Source: Saccharomyces paradoxus (lineage: Eukaryota > Ascomycota > Saccharomycetes > Saccharomycetales > Saccharomycetaceae). Taken from it: a stretch of DNA of 64,000 nt. This document shows positions 44,237-53,500 of the stretch, one piece after another. The notes under the pieces were generated by a model. It worked only from the letters and a program-made list of their open reading frames with translations, was not told the DNA's origin and ran no database searches. Positions within the stretch are counted from its first letter, which is position 1. Every line of letters begins with the position of its first letter. Made by a program: the position numbers and the translations under genes. The stretch spans positions 1,413,989 through 1,477,988 of the forward strand of contig NC_047490.1 of the NCBI RefSeq assembly GCF_002079055.1. The letters are read 5' to 3'.

Positions 44237-45316
44237 ATGCCGCGAATTACTCAAGAGATATCTTACAATTGCGATTATGGTGACAATACTTTCAACCTTG
44301 CTATTGATATAGGAGGCACCCTGGCCAAGGTCGTCTTCTCGCCTCTACACAGTAACAGACTAATGTTCTACACCATTGAAACAGAGAGAATCGACAAGTT
44401 CATGGAACTCCTGCATTCTATCATCAAAGAACATAACAATGGATGCTATGAAATGACTCATATAATTGCCACTGGTGGTGGCGCCTTCAAGTTTTATGAT
44501 CTATTGTATGAAAACTTTCCTCAAATAAAGGGCATATCGAGGTTTGAAGAAATGGAGGGCTTAATTCAGGGTTTAGACTTCTTTATTCATGAGATTCCTG
44601 ATGAAGTTTTCACTTACAACGATCAAGATGGCGAAAGGATAATACCCACCAGTTCTGGCACCATGGACTCAAAAGCTATCTACCCGTACCTTCTAGTCAA
44701 TATAGGGTCGGGTGTTTCCATGTTAAAAGTCACTGAACCGAATAATTTTAGTAGAGTTGGCGGTTCTTCACTGGGAGGAGGAACCCTTTGGGGCCTGCTA
44801 TCACTAATTACTGGCGCCCAAACTTATGACCAGATGCTCGATTGGGCGCAAGAGGGTGACAATTCTAGCGTTGATATGTTAGTTGGAGATATTTATGGAA
44901 CAGACTATAATAAAATTGGCCTGAAATCTTCAGCTATCGCAAGCTCATTTGGTAAAGTTTTCCAAAACAGAATCACTTCCAACAAATCTTTGGCGAATGA
45001 CGAGAATAAATTATATTCCTCACATGAGTCTATTGAGGAAAACAACGGACAAATGTTCAAAAACCCTGATATTTGTAAAAGCCTTTTATTCGCCATCTCC
45101 AACAATATTGGACAAATAGCCTATTTGCAAGCTAAAATCCACAATATACAGAATATATATTTTGGCGGATCTTATACCAGGGGACATTTGACAACCATGA
45201 ACACTTTAAGCTACGCTATTAATTTCTGGTCGCAAGGATCAAAGCAAGCGTTCTTTCTCAAGCATGAAGGCTATTTGGGTGCAATGGGTGCTTTTCTAAG
45301 CGCGTCTCGTCATTAA
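44237..45316 (+). CDS. CAB1: CAB1, pantothenate kinase, C-terminus shortened
   Basis: Essential first enzyme of coenzyme A synthesis: ATP-dependent phosphorylation of pantothenate. ATG 44237 (MPRITQEIS) is the conserved start; a GTG upstream in frame is not used. Eukaryotic type II PanK features are visible: LAIDIGGTLAKVVF (phosphate loop), ATGGGAFKF, and GSSLGGGTLWGL with NIGSGVS. It has 359 residues against 367 in S. cerevisiae: the frame stops with TAA at 45314-45316 after SASRH, where the reference continues for eight residues. The codons after this TAA still read a STKKT-like tail up to TAG 45338-45340, so a single base change made the stop. The catalytic core is complete, so activity is probably kept. 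Confidence 0.96.
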   Translation: MPRITQEISYNCDYGDNTFNLAIDIGGTLAKVVFSPLHSNRLMFYTIETERIDKFMELLHSIIKEHNNGCYEMTHIIATGGGAFKFYDLLYENFPQIKGISRFEEMEGLIQGLDFFIHEIPDEVFTYNDQDGERIIPTSSGTMDSKAIYPYLLVNIGSGVSMLKVTEPNNFSRVGGSSLGGGTLWGLLSLITGAQTYDQMLDWAQEGDNSSVDMLVGDIYGTDYNKIGLKSSAIASSFGKVFQNRITSNKSLANDENKLYSSHESIEENNGQMFKNPDICKSLLFAISNNIGQIAYLQAKIHNIQNIYFGGSYTRGHLTTMNTLSYAINFWSQGSKQAFFLKHEGYLGAMGAFLSASRH

Positions 45317-45402
45317 TCTACTAAGAAAACAAATACGTAGATAGATTTCACTTTTTTTTGGCTGGTAATATTACATACATTTCTATTTAGAAAAATTTTT
45401 AT

Positions 45403-46560
45403 TTATTCGTTTGTTAGTTCGCTTATAATGTCATCCATCACCTCAAAGATTTGCATCTTACTATTATTTTGGTACCTATTGTTAAATTTACTGCTTGCTT
45501 CAATGTTAGTGACTATATTACCACCCGCTTTTTGTAAAATAGTAATATCCTTTATCATCGGCCTTTTTGAATCGCTTAAAGATATGGCTATTATATATTG
45601 CATATCTTTTATCTCAAATTGTACCTTACCAAGTTGGGTAAAGATTTCGAAATTTAAAATAGTCGACTTTAATCCTTCCGATAAGAAGTACTTTTCCCAG
45701 AATTTTATTAGCAGATTAATTGACTGACATAATTCTGATTCATTGGCCATTGTGTGCATTGAATCCTCTTTTTTTAGTTGCTCTCCTTTTCGTATCGTTT
45801 GATTTTTAACTTCACGCATTTCCTTCAACTCTTTCGTTAACTTTTGGTTTTGCTTCTGCAAAAATAGCAGTTTTTGCCAGTTCACGTATGTCTCCTCTAC
45901 AAAACCATCTGAGTCACTTGAATTTAGTATGGTATCTTTTTCTCCTATCATGTTTTTATCTTCCTTGTTTGTAAAATGTTTCAGTTCGTTGAGTGAATCC
46001 CAACAACTTTCAATATCTCCTGTGGCCTCCAGATAGAGCTCATTTATTAAATCTTGCTTTTCGGCAAAATTACGGCCTGTCTCTTGAATTTCAGTTTTGA
46101 TTTGTTCTATTTTACTTTCTTGAACATTCGAAATTTCTTCTTTCAGATCATTAACTCTTTCATTTAGTTTAACAAATTGAGGGTCTTTTTCAGAATTTAA
46201 CTGCAGGGGTTTCGTCGAGGACAAAGTAAATCTAAAGAAATAGTCCAAGGTCTCCTGTTCCAGGTAGGTTAACTTAAGTAACTCCATTAGTTTATTGAAT
46301 TCCTTGATTTTTGCACCTAAAATTTTGGGGTTTATGTATACCTCTTTTCCCTCTGCATCTGAGCTGTCATCGTTCCTAAGTGGGTTCACAAACTTGTTCT
46401 CTCCATTTATTGCTAAAATGCTGGAAGTAATTTCGTGCAACGTATTCTTGAGCCTTAGCTCTTGGTTATTTAGCACTTCTTCGCTACTCAGAGCAATAGC
46501 ATCCTCAATGTCCGTTAACACTGTCTCATAGTCCTTTATACTCGCACCCTCCATATCCAT
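45403..46560 (-). CDS. KRE28: KRE28, Spc105-binding kinetochore subunit
   Basis: Subunit of the Spc105 (KNL1) complex linking kinetochore to microtubules and checkpoint; functional counterpart of human Zwint. 385 residues, as in S. cerevisiae. Long coiled coils are evident (about 125-175 and 215-265, with [20 protein letters not shown] and [17 protein letters not shown]). The C-terminal part (about 290-385) is a compact RWD-like domain by analogy. Confidence 0.95.
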   Translation of the reverse strand: MDMEGASIKDYETVLTDIEDAIALSSEEVLNNQELRLKNTLHEITSSILAINGENKFVNPLRNDDSSDAEGKEVYINPKILGAKIKEFNKLMELLKLTYLEQETLDYFFRFTLSSTKPLQLNSEKDPQFVKLNERVNDLKEEISNVQESKIEQIKTEIQETGRNFAEKQDLINELYLEATGDIESCWDSLNELKHFTNKEDKNMIGEKDTILNSSDSDGFVEETYVNWQKLLFLQKQNQKLTKELKEMREVKNQTIRKGEQLKKEDSMHTMANESELCQSINLLIKFWEKYFLSEGLKSTILNFEIFTQLGKVQFEIKDMQYIIAISLSDSKRPMIKDITILQKAGGNIVTNIEASSKFNNRYQNNSKMQIFEVMDDIISELTNE

Positions 46561-47329
46561 TTCTTTTACTAATTTTATTTCAAAGCTAGTCTATGTATCC
46601 TTTTCTATTACCTGAAATTTTTTTTTGGTGTTGTTTATTCTTTTGTGTTTATAAATAATAAGTTACGCGACCTTGACTTTTTTACATGAGCTTTTAATCA
46701 ACTGCCTAGTTTCAAAGCGATAATACCAAAGGGAGGATAAATGCTGTTTTCTGATGATATTACTTAGTACATATGCTCTAATTTACTTTTCACCGTTTTT
46801 GAATTGGAAAATATTGTTTATCCGAACGATGTTAGGTCAAATTTTATTGACGGGCGCTACTAAATATTCTAAATACAATAATCAATTCATGTTGGCCCTC
46901 TACCATTATTAACTCAAGAAAAATAATGTTTACGTGATTATCTGGCAAGAAACAGGTCATTAAAATGAAATTACCATCCGATATCTAGTACGCCCTGTAC
47001 TGGCCCCCAAATAAACCCCACAAGGAAGCACTTACAGCTGGCTGAAACCATTTGTATTAGCTAGATAAATGCTGTGCAACAGAGCGGATGAAAAAAAATT
47101 GTAGTACTTTGTCGGGGACCTACCGTAGCTACCGTAGATTAGGTTGTTAGCTACAACAGATAAAAGATAAAGATTACGAACATATTTACTGGTAGGTATG
47201 TATACCTCTAACTTCAAAAATCCTTAACCTATAAACACTGAAGCACACTACCCGCAGTAACCAACACTTTTTAAAGCTGCTTACATTTGCATAGTAATAT
47301 AAGGAATATTCTAATTATCACGCTTTCGC
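46561..47329. other. KRE28-HSP31 intergenic region
   Basis: 769 bp without a supported gene. CTACCGTAG occurs twice in partly overlapping form (47121-47138). No RNA gene recognised. Confidence 0.5.
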
Positions 47330-48043
47330 TCAGTTCTCTAGGGCGTTGATGGATCTCACAGCTGTGGAATGGGCAGAGGCTGGATTCACACCTGTTACCA
47401 ATCTTCCGTCAGTGATGGAATAATCATCCCAAGGGCCAACAGGAGCTAGATATTTAGCTCCATATTTTTTAGCGATGTCTTCAACAGTTGCCAAGTTCTT
47501 AGCTTTCAAAATACTATCAACACCCAAAATGGTTTCACCAACATCAGTAAAACCAGTGATGGATTTGCCTTCAACCAATGGTCTCCCTGTTTCTTTGTTT
47601 GTTAACCCATCAAAAATAGCAGGACCGTGACAAACAGCTGCGACAACACCACCGTTAGCATAAATTTCAGAAGCAATGTCCTGCAAGTCTTTTGCCTTTG
47701 GATAGTCAAATAAAGTACCATGACCGGCAGATGCAAAAAAAATTTGATAATCGTCGGCGTTTACCTCTTTTGGTGTCTTGATTTTAGCCAATGTCTTATT
47801 GAAGTCGGAGTCTTTGTTCTCAAAGTCCACTTTGTCTTGACCATTTAGAAAATCCTTGACTAAGGAATGTTCATCCCAACCAAATTTGCCAGTTTCGGAT
47901 ACAAAATCGACTTCAAAACCTTCTTTCTTGAATGAGTTGAAGGGATGTAAAGCTTCTATAACAAAGACACCCGTTTTGGCGCCGTCACTGTAGAATACAT
48001 CATTATATGAGGTAAGAGCTAGTAAAACTTTTTTTGTGGTCAT
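47330..48043 (-). CDS. HSP31: HSP31, DJ-1/PfpI-family glyoxalase III and chaperone
   Basis: Glutathione-independent methylglyoxalase that also holds misfolded proteins; stress-induced and needed in stationary phase. 237 residues from ATG 48043, as in S. cerevisiae. The catalytic triad is present: Cys138 and His139 in the nucleophile elbow [10 protein letters not shown], and Glu170 in [10 protein letters not shown]; Glu30 is also kept. Paralogues HSP32-34 are subtelomeric in S. cerevisiae. Stress-type sites lie upstream. Confidence 0.97.
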   Translation of the reverse strand: MTTKKVLLALTSYNDVFYSDGAKTGVFVIEALHPFNSFKKEGFEVDFVSETGKFGWDEHSLVKDFLNGQDKVDFENKDSDFNKTLAKIKTPKEVNADDYQIFFASAGHGTLFDYPKAKDLQDIASEIYANGGVVAAVCHGPAIFDGLTNKETGRPLVEGKSITGFTDVGETILGVDSILKAKNLATVEDIAKKYGAKYLAPVGPWDDYSITDGRLVTGVNPASAHSTAVRSINALEN

Positions 48044-48199
48044 GGTAAATCTGTCTAAGTAGTTTCTGTGTGATTGATTACTTTGGGAGAAGTGAAAAAT
48101 AAGTCGTTAATAGAATTTAGCGGAAAATAAAGGGATGAATGCTCCCTTTTATTCTTCTATTTAAATAGCTGATTTAAATCGCGACAGAAATCGAATATA

Positions 48200-48249
48200 A
48201 GGGGACCGTTCAAGCCATCCCTTGAAAAGATTTTCTATTCCTTCCAGAA
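48200..48249. promoter_or_regulatory. Stress elements upstream of HSP31 (STRE and heat-shock element)
   Basis: AGGGG at 48200-48204 fits the Msn2/4 STRE core, and TTCCAGAA at 48242-48249 fits a minimal Hsf1 unit, 160-205 bp before the HSP31 ATG. Both are short consensus matches. Confidence 0.45.
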
Positions 48250-49089
48250 AGACCTTGTACATGCACCTCATGCCAAGCTATTTGATTTTCAGGATGTGAT
48301 TACGTAACAATAATTTTCTACTTACTTGTAGTCCAGATTCCTCTTCGGAACTTATGGATCCGTCAGAAAGAAAAGCCGTCCCTACAAATATCCTGTCGTT
48401 TGCGTTAGTCAGCGTCATTTTTGTGTTCCGTAGTAATCAGAAAACTTTTCAGAAGAAACGATCTTATCTGTTCCAACAGTATAGCTGTTTTTTAATGAAG
48501 CTTACCAATTTACTAATGTGCTTAATAAAGCACATAAAAGCTAACATGTAGCGCAAAAACATTATTGTGTAACAAAGTGGTGTATTTATAATGGAGAATT
48601 CACTGTCGCAGGAATATCCTTATCGTGTGTTCGATGACTAAAAGAACTTGCTTATTCGTCTTTCTCAACCACTTTTTAGCACTACCGTTTATTTTGAATC
48701 CAGAGTGGAAATGCGGCGCTGGCTATTTGTTTCAAACTACCCAAAAAGTATCATGCATTTTCCTCAGTGTTGGGTAAAATACATACCAGTTCCCGTCTTT
48801 CAAAAATCAAGACATAAGAATATGTTTGTTTTCGAAGGATCGAATTCAAATAGAAGACACCCATCGTTTCCAGACTAGTTGTCATTAATCGACTTCTGAT
48901 ATTTTCTTGATATAATATTACATACAGTTACATTTTATAAACAAACAGTATCACGCAGAAACGTAACATTGCAAACACAAAACGCATCAATCATGATTGA
49001 AATATTTTATTCAAAATACCCTTTTGAAAAATAAGGAGACCACGAGCGGCTCAAAAATGTTGTTTATGTGTATCGTTTGTTAGCAGAAA
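48250..49089. other. HSP31-FIT1 intergenic region
   Basis: About 840 bp. Two short plus-strand frames (48354-48551 and one near 48648-48878) are not credible genes. Nothing else recognised. Confidence 0.5.
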
Positions 49090-50619
49090 CTACAAAAAGA
49101 TAACAGCAGCGAGCGCAGCGCCCATCAAACCCGTACCAGCAGCGATGGAATCAGCCGCACCGGTGTAATTCACGACTTGAGCGGTGGTGGATGACTTACC
49201 ATTTGTCAAAGTCTCGACGGTGGTGGTTGGAACTTTTGGAATAGAAGAAATAGCTTTTGAGCTTGCAAAGGAACCCGATGCCCCACCGTTGCTACCTTCA
49301 CCAGTATGAACAAACTCAGCATCCTGGGTTACGCTCTTTGTGCGAGCCTGCCCATTTTTAGTAGCAGTAACGACAGTAGTGATACTTGACTTAGAGGATG
49401 TCGTTGTAGATGCTTCGACAGCAGAAGAAGCTTTGGAAGCAGATGAGATTTTTGAAACAGCAGATGAAGCTTTAGAAGTAGAAGAGATTTTTGAAACAGC
49501 GGAAGAAGCCCTCGTATAAGAAGCCGAACTTTGGAGAGCAGAAGAGATTGTTGCAGCAGAAGAGGTCTCAGTAGAAGACATCTCAGCAGTAGAAGACATC
49601 TCAGCAGTAGAAGAAGTCTGAACAGCAGAAGAGGTCTCAGTAGAAGACATCTCAGCAGTAGAAGACATCTCAGCAGTAGAAGAAGTCTGAACAGCAGAAG
49701 AGGTCTCAGTAGAAGACATCTCAGCAGTAGAAGAAGTCTGAACAGCAGAAGAAGTCTCAGCAGAAGAAATCTCAGGAGCAGAAGAAGAAGTCTCAAGAGT
49801 AGAAGTACCGGAAATTACAGCGGTGGAAGCAGGAGCACGTTCACCTTCACCAGTCCATACGAAAGTAGCGTCTTGAGTGACGGTCTTGGTGTAGACGTGT
49901 CCATTTTTGGTGGCTGTGATGGTGGTAGTTATACTCGAACCAGAACCTTCATCAGTAGTGGTACCCTCTGCAGAAGCGGAAGGCTCTGCAGCAGAAGTTA
50001 TAGCAGCAGAAGTTACAGCAGAAGTTACAGCAGAGGTAGCAGCAGAGGTAGCAGCAGGAGCACGTTCACCTTCACCAGTCCATACAAAAGTAGCGTCTTG
50101 AGTGACGGTCTTGGTGTAGACGTGTCCATTTTTGGTGGCTGTGATGGTGGTAGTTATACTCGAACCAGAACCTTCATCAGTAGTGGTACCCTCTGCAGAA
50201 GCGGAAGGCTCTGCAGCAGAAGTTATAGCAGCAGAAGTTACAGCAGAAGTAGCAGCAGGAGCACGTCCACCTTCACCAGTCCATACAAAAGTGGCGTCTT
50301 GAGTGACGGTCTTGGTGTAGACGTGTCCATTTTTGGTGGCTGTGATGGTAGTAGTTATGCTCGAACCAGAACCTTCATCGGCTGAAGGTTCGGCAGCGGA
50401 AGATACAGCAGAGTTAGCAGCGGAAGATACAGCAGAAGTTACAGCAGAGGTAGCAGCAGGAGCACGTTCACCTTCGCCAGTCCATACAAAAGTGGCGTCT
50501 TGAGTGACGGTCTTGGTGTAGACGTGTCCATTTTTGGTGGCTGTGATAGTAGTAGTAATACTCTCGCCCAGGGCGGCAACGGTAATAGCAGATAGTGCTA
50601 AGGCGGAAGAAAATCTCAT
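49090..50619 (-). CDS. FIT1: FIT1, GPI mannoprotein for siderophore-iron retention
   Basis: Cell-wall mannoprotein that helps retain ferrichrome-bound iron. 509 residues (about 528 in S. cerevisiae). Signal peptide MRFSSALALSAITVAALG. Four near-identical 36-residue modules (SITTTITATKNGHVYTKT through WTGEG.RAPA) at about 20-55, 87-122, 154-189 and 229-264 are separated by Ser/Ala-rich spacers. A serine-rich stalk with repeated TSSTAEMSSTE units (about 280-370) follows, then a degenerate fifth module near the end and a GPI signal (TGAADSIAAGTGLMGAALAA). Three Aft1-type sites lie upstream. Confidence 0.97.
   Translation of the reverse strand: MRFSSALALSAITVAALGESITTTITATKNGHVYTKTVTQDATFVWTGEGERAPAATSAVTSAVSSAANSAVSSAAEPSADEGSGSSITTTITATKNGHVYTKTVTQDATFVWTGEGGRAPAATSAVTSAAITSAAEPSASAEGTTTDEGSGSSITTTITATKNGHVYTKTVTQDATFVWTGEGERAPAATSAATSAVTSAVTSAAITSAAEPSASAEGTTTDEGSGSSITTTITATKNGHVYTKTVTQDATFVWTGEGERAPASTAVISGTSTLETSSSAPEISSAETSSAVQTSSTAEMSSTETSSAVQTSSTAEMSSTAEMSSTETSSAVQTSSTAEMSSTAEMSSTETSSAATISSALQSSASYTRASSAVSKISSTSKASSAVSKISSASKASSAVEASTTTSSKSSITTVVTATKNGQARTKSVTQDAEFVHTGEGSNGGASGSFASSKAISSIPKVPTTTVETLTNGKSSTTAQVVNYTGAADSIAAGTGLMGAALAAVIFL
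49840..50580 (-). repeat. FIT1 tandem coding modules
   Basis: Four copies of a roughly 108-bp coding module with near-identical DNA (for example GACGGTCTTGGTGTAGACGT occurs in each), plus similar spacers. Such arrays expand and contract by recombination. The opposite strand shows a long spurious open frame (49531-50385) caused by the repeats. Confidence 0.9.
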
Positions 50620-50797
50620 TTTCGGGTATTGCTATTGTTATTACTATTATTATTTAAGCGAAGGAATGAGCTTTCTGGTATTAGACAATCTAATCAGGAA
50701 CATCCGATGGTTAGAATAAGTATTAGTTTAAATAGTGCAAATATTCACTTTAAAAAATGGTATACGAGTGCCAAATAATAACTAGATATCCATTTTT

Positions 50798-50905
50798 TGC
50801 ACCCTTTCCCGGAACTCTGGTATTGAGCCCTGAGGTGTCTGTCATTGCATTATGCCAAAATGCGACAGCGCGGTTTGGAACAAACAGGGTGCAGAACAGG
50901 GTGCA
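50798..50905. promoter_or_regulatory. Three Aft1/Aft2 iron-response cores upstream of FIT1
   Basis: TGCACCC at 50798-50804 and its complement GGGTGCA at 50887-50893 and 50899-50905, about 180-290 bp before the FIT1 ATG. These match the RCACCC core bound by Aft1/Aft2 in low iron. FIT1 is a known iron-regulon gene. Confidence 0.8.
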
Positions 50906-53382
50906 CGGCATAGTTAAAAACGAAAGCGTGTGGGATTGTTTAAACTCTGATTGTAATTGGTAACCATTCACTGTTTATTTCTTTTATCTTGTGATAATTC
51001 TACGAGGTAATGACCATCAAAAGACTAAACCCGATTGCTCAAAAAAGTGCTCAGCGCGATCACTTTCATCGGGCGAGTAGTATTTCATAGTAAGAACCTA
51101 CTCTTGAAAGTATCATTTGGAAATAGCAATTTATAAACCGATTAATATGATCTCTTAATTTTATTATACCAGTTGGCTCTTTTTTCCACAACTGCCCCTT
51201 TTACTTTCCTTTAACGCTTCTTATGAGATAGTCCTTGAGAGTAAAATAATCAGTGGAAATAAAAGGACGATAGTTTTCTCTGTTGACTACAAGTAATCGA
51301 TGTGGTAAGTAACATGAAGCAATATGGGAATACGCAGGTAGATAGATGTTTGTGGCTAACTTACCTTGTTATTGTATTATATAGTAGCGTTGTGTAGCCA
51401 CTGTACCTCCGGTTATGGCCAGTCGTTTTCCTGTATCTGTTATTCCGGGGTTTTAGAGTTGTGCATGGTTCAGAGGCCCACACGCTATATAGATAGGCAC
51501 CTTGAAAGAATTTTGCTGATTCTAGTGCAAAGGAATCGAAAGAAAATAAGTAAAATCTGAAATTATGCGCACGTACAATAATCTGTTTTCCAGTTGTGGA
51601 AGATAAAGCAGAACTAACTAGGTTCGTTTGGAAAGCACAGTGCAGAATGGAAAAGAAGAAAGATAACTGTTCTTTCAAGCTCGGGTTTGAACATTTATAG
51701 GTAATTGGACAGAAGAACTATTCTGCAATCGCCTATAAAAGTCGATTTTGTTTAAGAAAATTGGAATATTGAAGGTCGAATAAGTTCACTCGTCAGGAGT
51801 ACAGGTTGACAGTGGGGTCGTAAGGATTTTTAGTGTGATGCTAATACATCATTTTAATTCTCATGTAGCTCCAAGGAAAGGTCCGAAAGTTCTTAGACAA
51901 AAGAAAAAGAAGTTACTCAACATTAAAACAGAGAAGATCGCCAGATAAAAGAAAAAGGTTCAATAACTCCATCATTTAATTGACCTGGGTAATTTGCTCG
52001 CATAGCATTATTTCTACTAAAATAAAGAACCTTATAGAAGAACAGATTAAAATGCAACGCTATCCGACGGTACCAAGTGAGCACGTTGAAATAATAGCCC
52101 TACTGATAATACATGCTTGGGGGATGTGGATGTGTTTACCATTTCAACGCCATACTCGACATCAAATGATGTTTCACAGTTGAAAACTAAACATCGAAAG
52201 AGCAAAGGACCACCATACGCAGAGGCGATCAGCACGGCAGTTTCACCATGATCAAATATTCGTGCAACATTGTATTTGATATCGAACTGTCTACATCAAA
52301 TAAAAAAAATGAATGCCGCGAAGCCTTTGAGTGTCTTACAGTGTGTTCGAAGAAGTAAAACATTGAGACATTGCGAATTCCTCTTGTCTGTTTGGAAAGC
52401 TTTGCCGAGGAAAACTACCCGAAAATACAAAACTTACTAATGACGCTTCGCAGGTGAATCTGCAATGGCTCTGTATACTTGTTTTTACAATTCTTGCAAA
52501 GAAGCACCTTTCAGTTTGGATATCACGGGCGATCTGACAGTATTGATCCATATTCTCCATTATACATATGGCCATTTTTTCCTTGGCAAACAATGCCCCA
52601 CAATCATGTACATCGAGTACGTCATCACCATAAGGGGATACAACCAGAATGCGGCCAAGATAAAATTAGAGGGCTGCAGAAGGTACTACCTATACCCATT
52701 GCCAAGGCTAGGAGACACCATCCATTGCATTCTCGTTGAAATAGGCCAATCATCAAACACTATACACAGCAATAACGGACGTACGGACGAAATAAGAGCC
52801 GTTGTCACAAATGTAGCAATTTTGTCCCACTACTTCAGTGCGTTTGACCCATTTGGCTCACTTTGACTCAATCTTGCGTCATTTTAACTGGGATGAAGGG
52901 TTCGGTTTTGTCCTTTTGCGGTTGCCGTTTACCCCACGGCGATGCCATTTACTACCTGCATTTGAGTAGCATCTCCGTTTCGCGGGGTATTCGGCGCTAT
53001 GTTGCTGTTCGAGCGGCTCTGTTCACTGCATGAAAATAAAATAAGCACGAAGTGTCCAGCCATCCACTACGTCAGAAAGAGATAACGGTTGTACAGCGTT
53101 TCTCGGGCCATGCACCGTTTTTGGTTGATTATTCTCGCCAGGTGTAGCTATTGCACTTGGCTGCCTCGCGATAGCAATAATCTGACCGAGTGCAGATCCC
53201 GGTAAGGGAACCGCATTGGTTCACCTTGGTAGGGTTTTCATTAGGGACGTTCGCAAGGAAAAGCAAGTAAACAGGGAAATTGAGAAAGTTTAAGTGAGAT
53301 TTTTTAGCTTCAATTTTGTCCTTTCCACGCTGTTTGGTCTCAGAGGGTCAGAATTGCAATTCAGGAGTAGCTACGCTCATAA
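50906..53382. other. Long interval between FIT1 and STL1
   Basis: About 2.5 kb without a secure gene. The S. cerevisiae ORF YDR535C (unknown function) maps to this interval, but I cannot match it. Frames seen: 52465-52866 (+, 133 codons from ATG) and 52047-52295 (-, 83 open codons without ATG, containing an ankyrin-like DHGETAVLIASAYG). Both may be chance or decay. The right part is the STL1 promoter. Confidence 0.5.
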
Positions 53383-53390
53383 TATATAAA
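53383..53390 (+). promoter_or_regulatory. TATA element of STL1
   Basis: TATATAAA is a consensus TATA box 111 bp upstream of the STL1 ATG, fitting a strongly inducible (osmotic and non-fermentable-carbon) gene. An in-frame ATG at 53396 lies only 6 bp after it, so it should fall outside the transcript. Confidence 0.65.
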
Positions 53391-53500
53391 TATGTATGAA
53401 TTATGGTCCTTTCTTGATTCTAAATAACTATCTTGTATATGAATTCTCATTTGTACGCAAGAATAAAGAAAGAAAAAGAGAGCATAAAAGGTTTCTGAGC

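Noticed and set aside
47121-47138. CTACCGTAG repeats as a possible operator
   Set aside because: Two overlapping copies only; no known yeast factor fits and chance is likely.
49531-50385. 284-codon plus-strand frame opposite FIT1
   Set aside because: Arg/Ser-rich shadow produced by the FIT1 repeat modules; no independent start context or homology.
52047-52295. Ankyrin-like minus-strand frame near YDR535C position
   Set aside because: No ATG; a single weak ankyrin-like segment without tandem repeats; too little to call.
52465-52866. 133-codon ATG frame upstream of STL1
   Set aside because: No recognisable domain and no codon bias; overlaps another frame. Kept only as a note in the intergenic entry.
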